Part shown: piece after piece, positions 63,687 through 64,000 of the stretch | How the letters are laid out: every line of letters begins with the position of its first letter | Position numbering within the stretch: position 1 is the stretch's first letter | Assembly: GCF_012396505.1 (NCBI RefSeq) | Contig: NZ_JAAXPN010000008.1 | Location: 45,976 to 109,975, forward strand | From: Periweissella fabalis | Lineage (GTDB): Bacteria > Bacillota > Bacilli > Lactobacillales > Lactobacillaceae | Direction: 5' to 3' | Length of the DNA: 64,000 bases | Translations under genes and position numbers: made by a program | Notes under the pieces: model-generated | What the model was told of the DNA's origin: nothing | Databases searched by the model: none | What the model saw: the letters and a program-made list of their open reading frames with translations, nothing else

Positions 63687-64000
63687 ATGGGATTATTTGA
63701 TATTTTCCGTAAAAAAGATACAGAAAAACATCCTGAACAAGTTGATGAAACTATTCAAAAGACAACACCTGATGTAAATAACGCACCAGTTAATAGTGAA
63801 CCAGCTCAAGAGGATGCAATTCTTAATAAAGAACCAGTAGTTAAGGTTACAAAGGGAATTAAGATTCCGATTGCAGACACGCCAGTTACTGAAACAACAC
63901 CAGAAGTGGAATCAGACACAACGGTTACTGAAACAACACCAGAAGTGGAATCAGACACAACGGTTACTGAAACAACACCAGAAGTGGAATCAGACACAAC
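63687..64000 (+). CDS. ftsY: signal recognition particle receptor FtsY (3' part outside the window)
   Basis: The N-terminal 104 codons are visible: MGLFDIFRKKDTEKHPEQVD is the classical membrane-targeting FtsY start (positions 1-20), followed by the acidic A domain. The NG GTPase domain lies beyond the right edge. AAGTGAGG precedes the ATG, 15 bp after smc, the standard rnc-smc-ftsY order. From about residue 67 the A domain consists of perfect 13-residue repeats (VTETTPEVESDTT) that continue to the window edge. Confidence 0.92.
   Translation, partial: MGLFDIFRKKDTEKHPEQVDETIQKTTPDVNNAPVNSEPAQEDAILNKEPVVKVTKGIKIPIADTPVTETTPEVESDTTVTETTPEVESDTTVTETTPEVESDT
63885..64000 (+). repeat. 39-bp perfect tandem repeat inside ftsY
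   Basis: Units 63885-63923 and 63924-63962 are identical and a third (63963-64000, 38 of 39 bases) is cut by the window edge. The unit encodes VTETTPEVESDTT and keeps the frame. Perfect identity at the DNA level suggests recent slippage or recombination. Confidence 0.95.

Noticed and set aside
63806..63997. Minus-strand frame with SDSTSGVVSVTVV repeats
   Set aside because: It is the antisense of the ftsY 39-bp repeat, with no ribosome binding site or independent support.
63885..64000. Direct repeats resembling a CRISPR array
   Set aside because: The units are contiguous with no spacers and are in frame inside ftsY.
1..64000. tRNA or rRNA genes, prophage or insertion sequences
   Set aside because: I saw no TpsiC-type GGTTCGAATCC sequence, no transposase or phage genes, and no terminal inverted repeats flanking a gene.

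Overview
The window is a stretch of chromosomal core genome from a low-GC Gram-positive bacterium of the family Lactobacillaceae. Supporting this are the strong AGGAGG-type ribosome binding sites, a T-box leader on pheST, a class A penicillin-binding protein of the lactobacillal PBP2A type, the comEA-comEB-comEC-holA order, and the rsgA-rpe-thiN / asp23-fakA-recG / plsX-acpP-rnc-smc-ftsY order. dnaE is followed directly by pyk with no pfkA between them, and the pyruvate kinase is short (478 aa). Both fit an obligately heterofermentative (phosphoketolase) lineage, so I favour the Weissella/Leuconostoc side of the family; the genus is inference. I see no rRNA, tRNA, prophage, insertion sequence or CRISPR array. 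The window opens inside argS and ends inside ftsY.

Layout. 1-4.5 kb: argS (3' part), argR, a class A PBP and ylbF. 4.5-10.3 kb: a secreted LysM-NlpC/P60 hydrolase (minus strand), yidC, a TrmH-type RNA methyltransferase, gluconokinase, an HD protein and an HxlR regulator. 10.3-15.3 kb: Phe T-box, pheS, pheT, mltG. 15.5-24.7 kb: an RNase J with J2-like active-site losses, a TPR-like protein, tuf, tig, clpX, ysxC, a MazG-like protein, an unlisted 50-aa protein (minus strand) and trxA. 24.8-32.9 kb: comEA, comEB, comEC, holA, rpsO, rpsT, trmK, a Nif3-family protein and pepT. 33-38.2 kb: a DUF2929-like membrane protein, dnaE, pyk. 38.2-42.3 kb: a metal-homeostasis group of perR, two VIT/CCC1 transporters, mntH and a universal stress protein. 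42.4-46.8 kb: rnhC (minus strand), zapA, cvpA, mutS2. 46.9-50.3 kb: a lipoprotein, a DUF2207 membrane protein and yqeY. 50.4-64 kb: rsgA, rpe, thiN, rpmB, an Asp23-family gene, fakA, recG, plsX, acpP, rnc, smc and ftsY (5' part).

Regulation visible in the sequence. There is a complete Phe T-box with its terminator; a perfect 7-1-7 Per/Fur-type box between perR and the first VIT gene; an exact match to the Gram-positive LexA/DinR consensus in the recG promoter; a roughly 150-nt leader before mntH with mutually exclusive helices and a hairpin covering the Shine-Dalgarno sequence; a probable rpsO leader; a 9-bp inverted repeat bracketing the comEA ribosome binding site; and a set of dispersed terminator-linked repeats with a shared TGACA..AG..CTA flank.

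Most promising for novelty are the mntH leader, the LexA-type control of recG, the terminator-associated repeat family, the 39-bp perfect tandem repeat in the acidic domain of FtsY, and the 50-aa protein facing trxA across an 11-bp inverted repeat.
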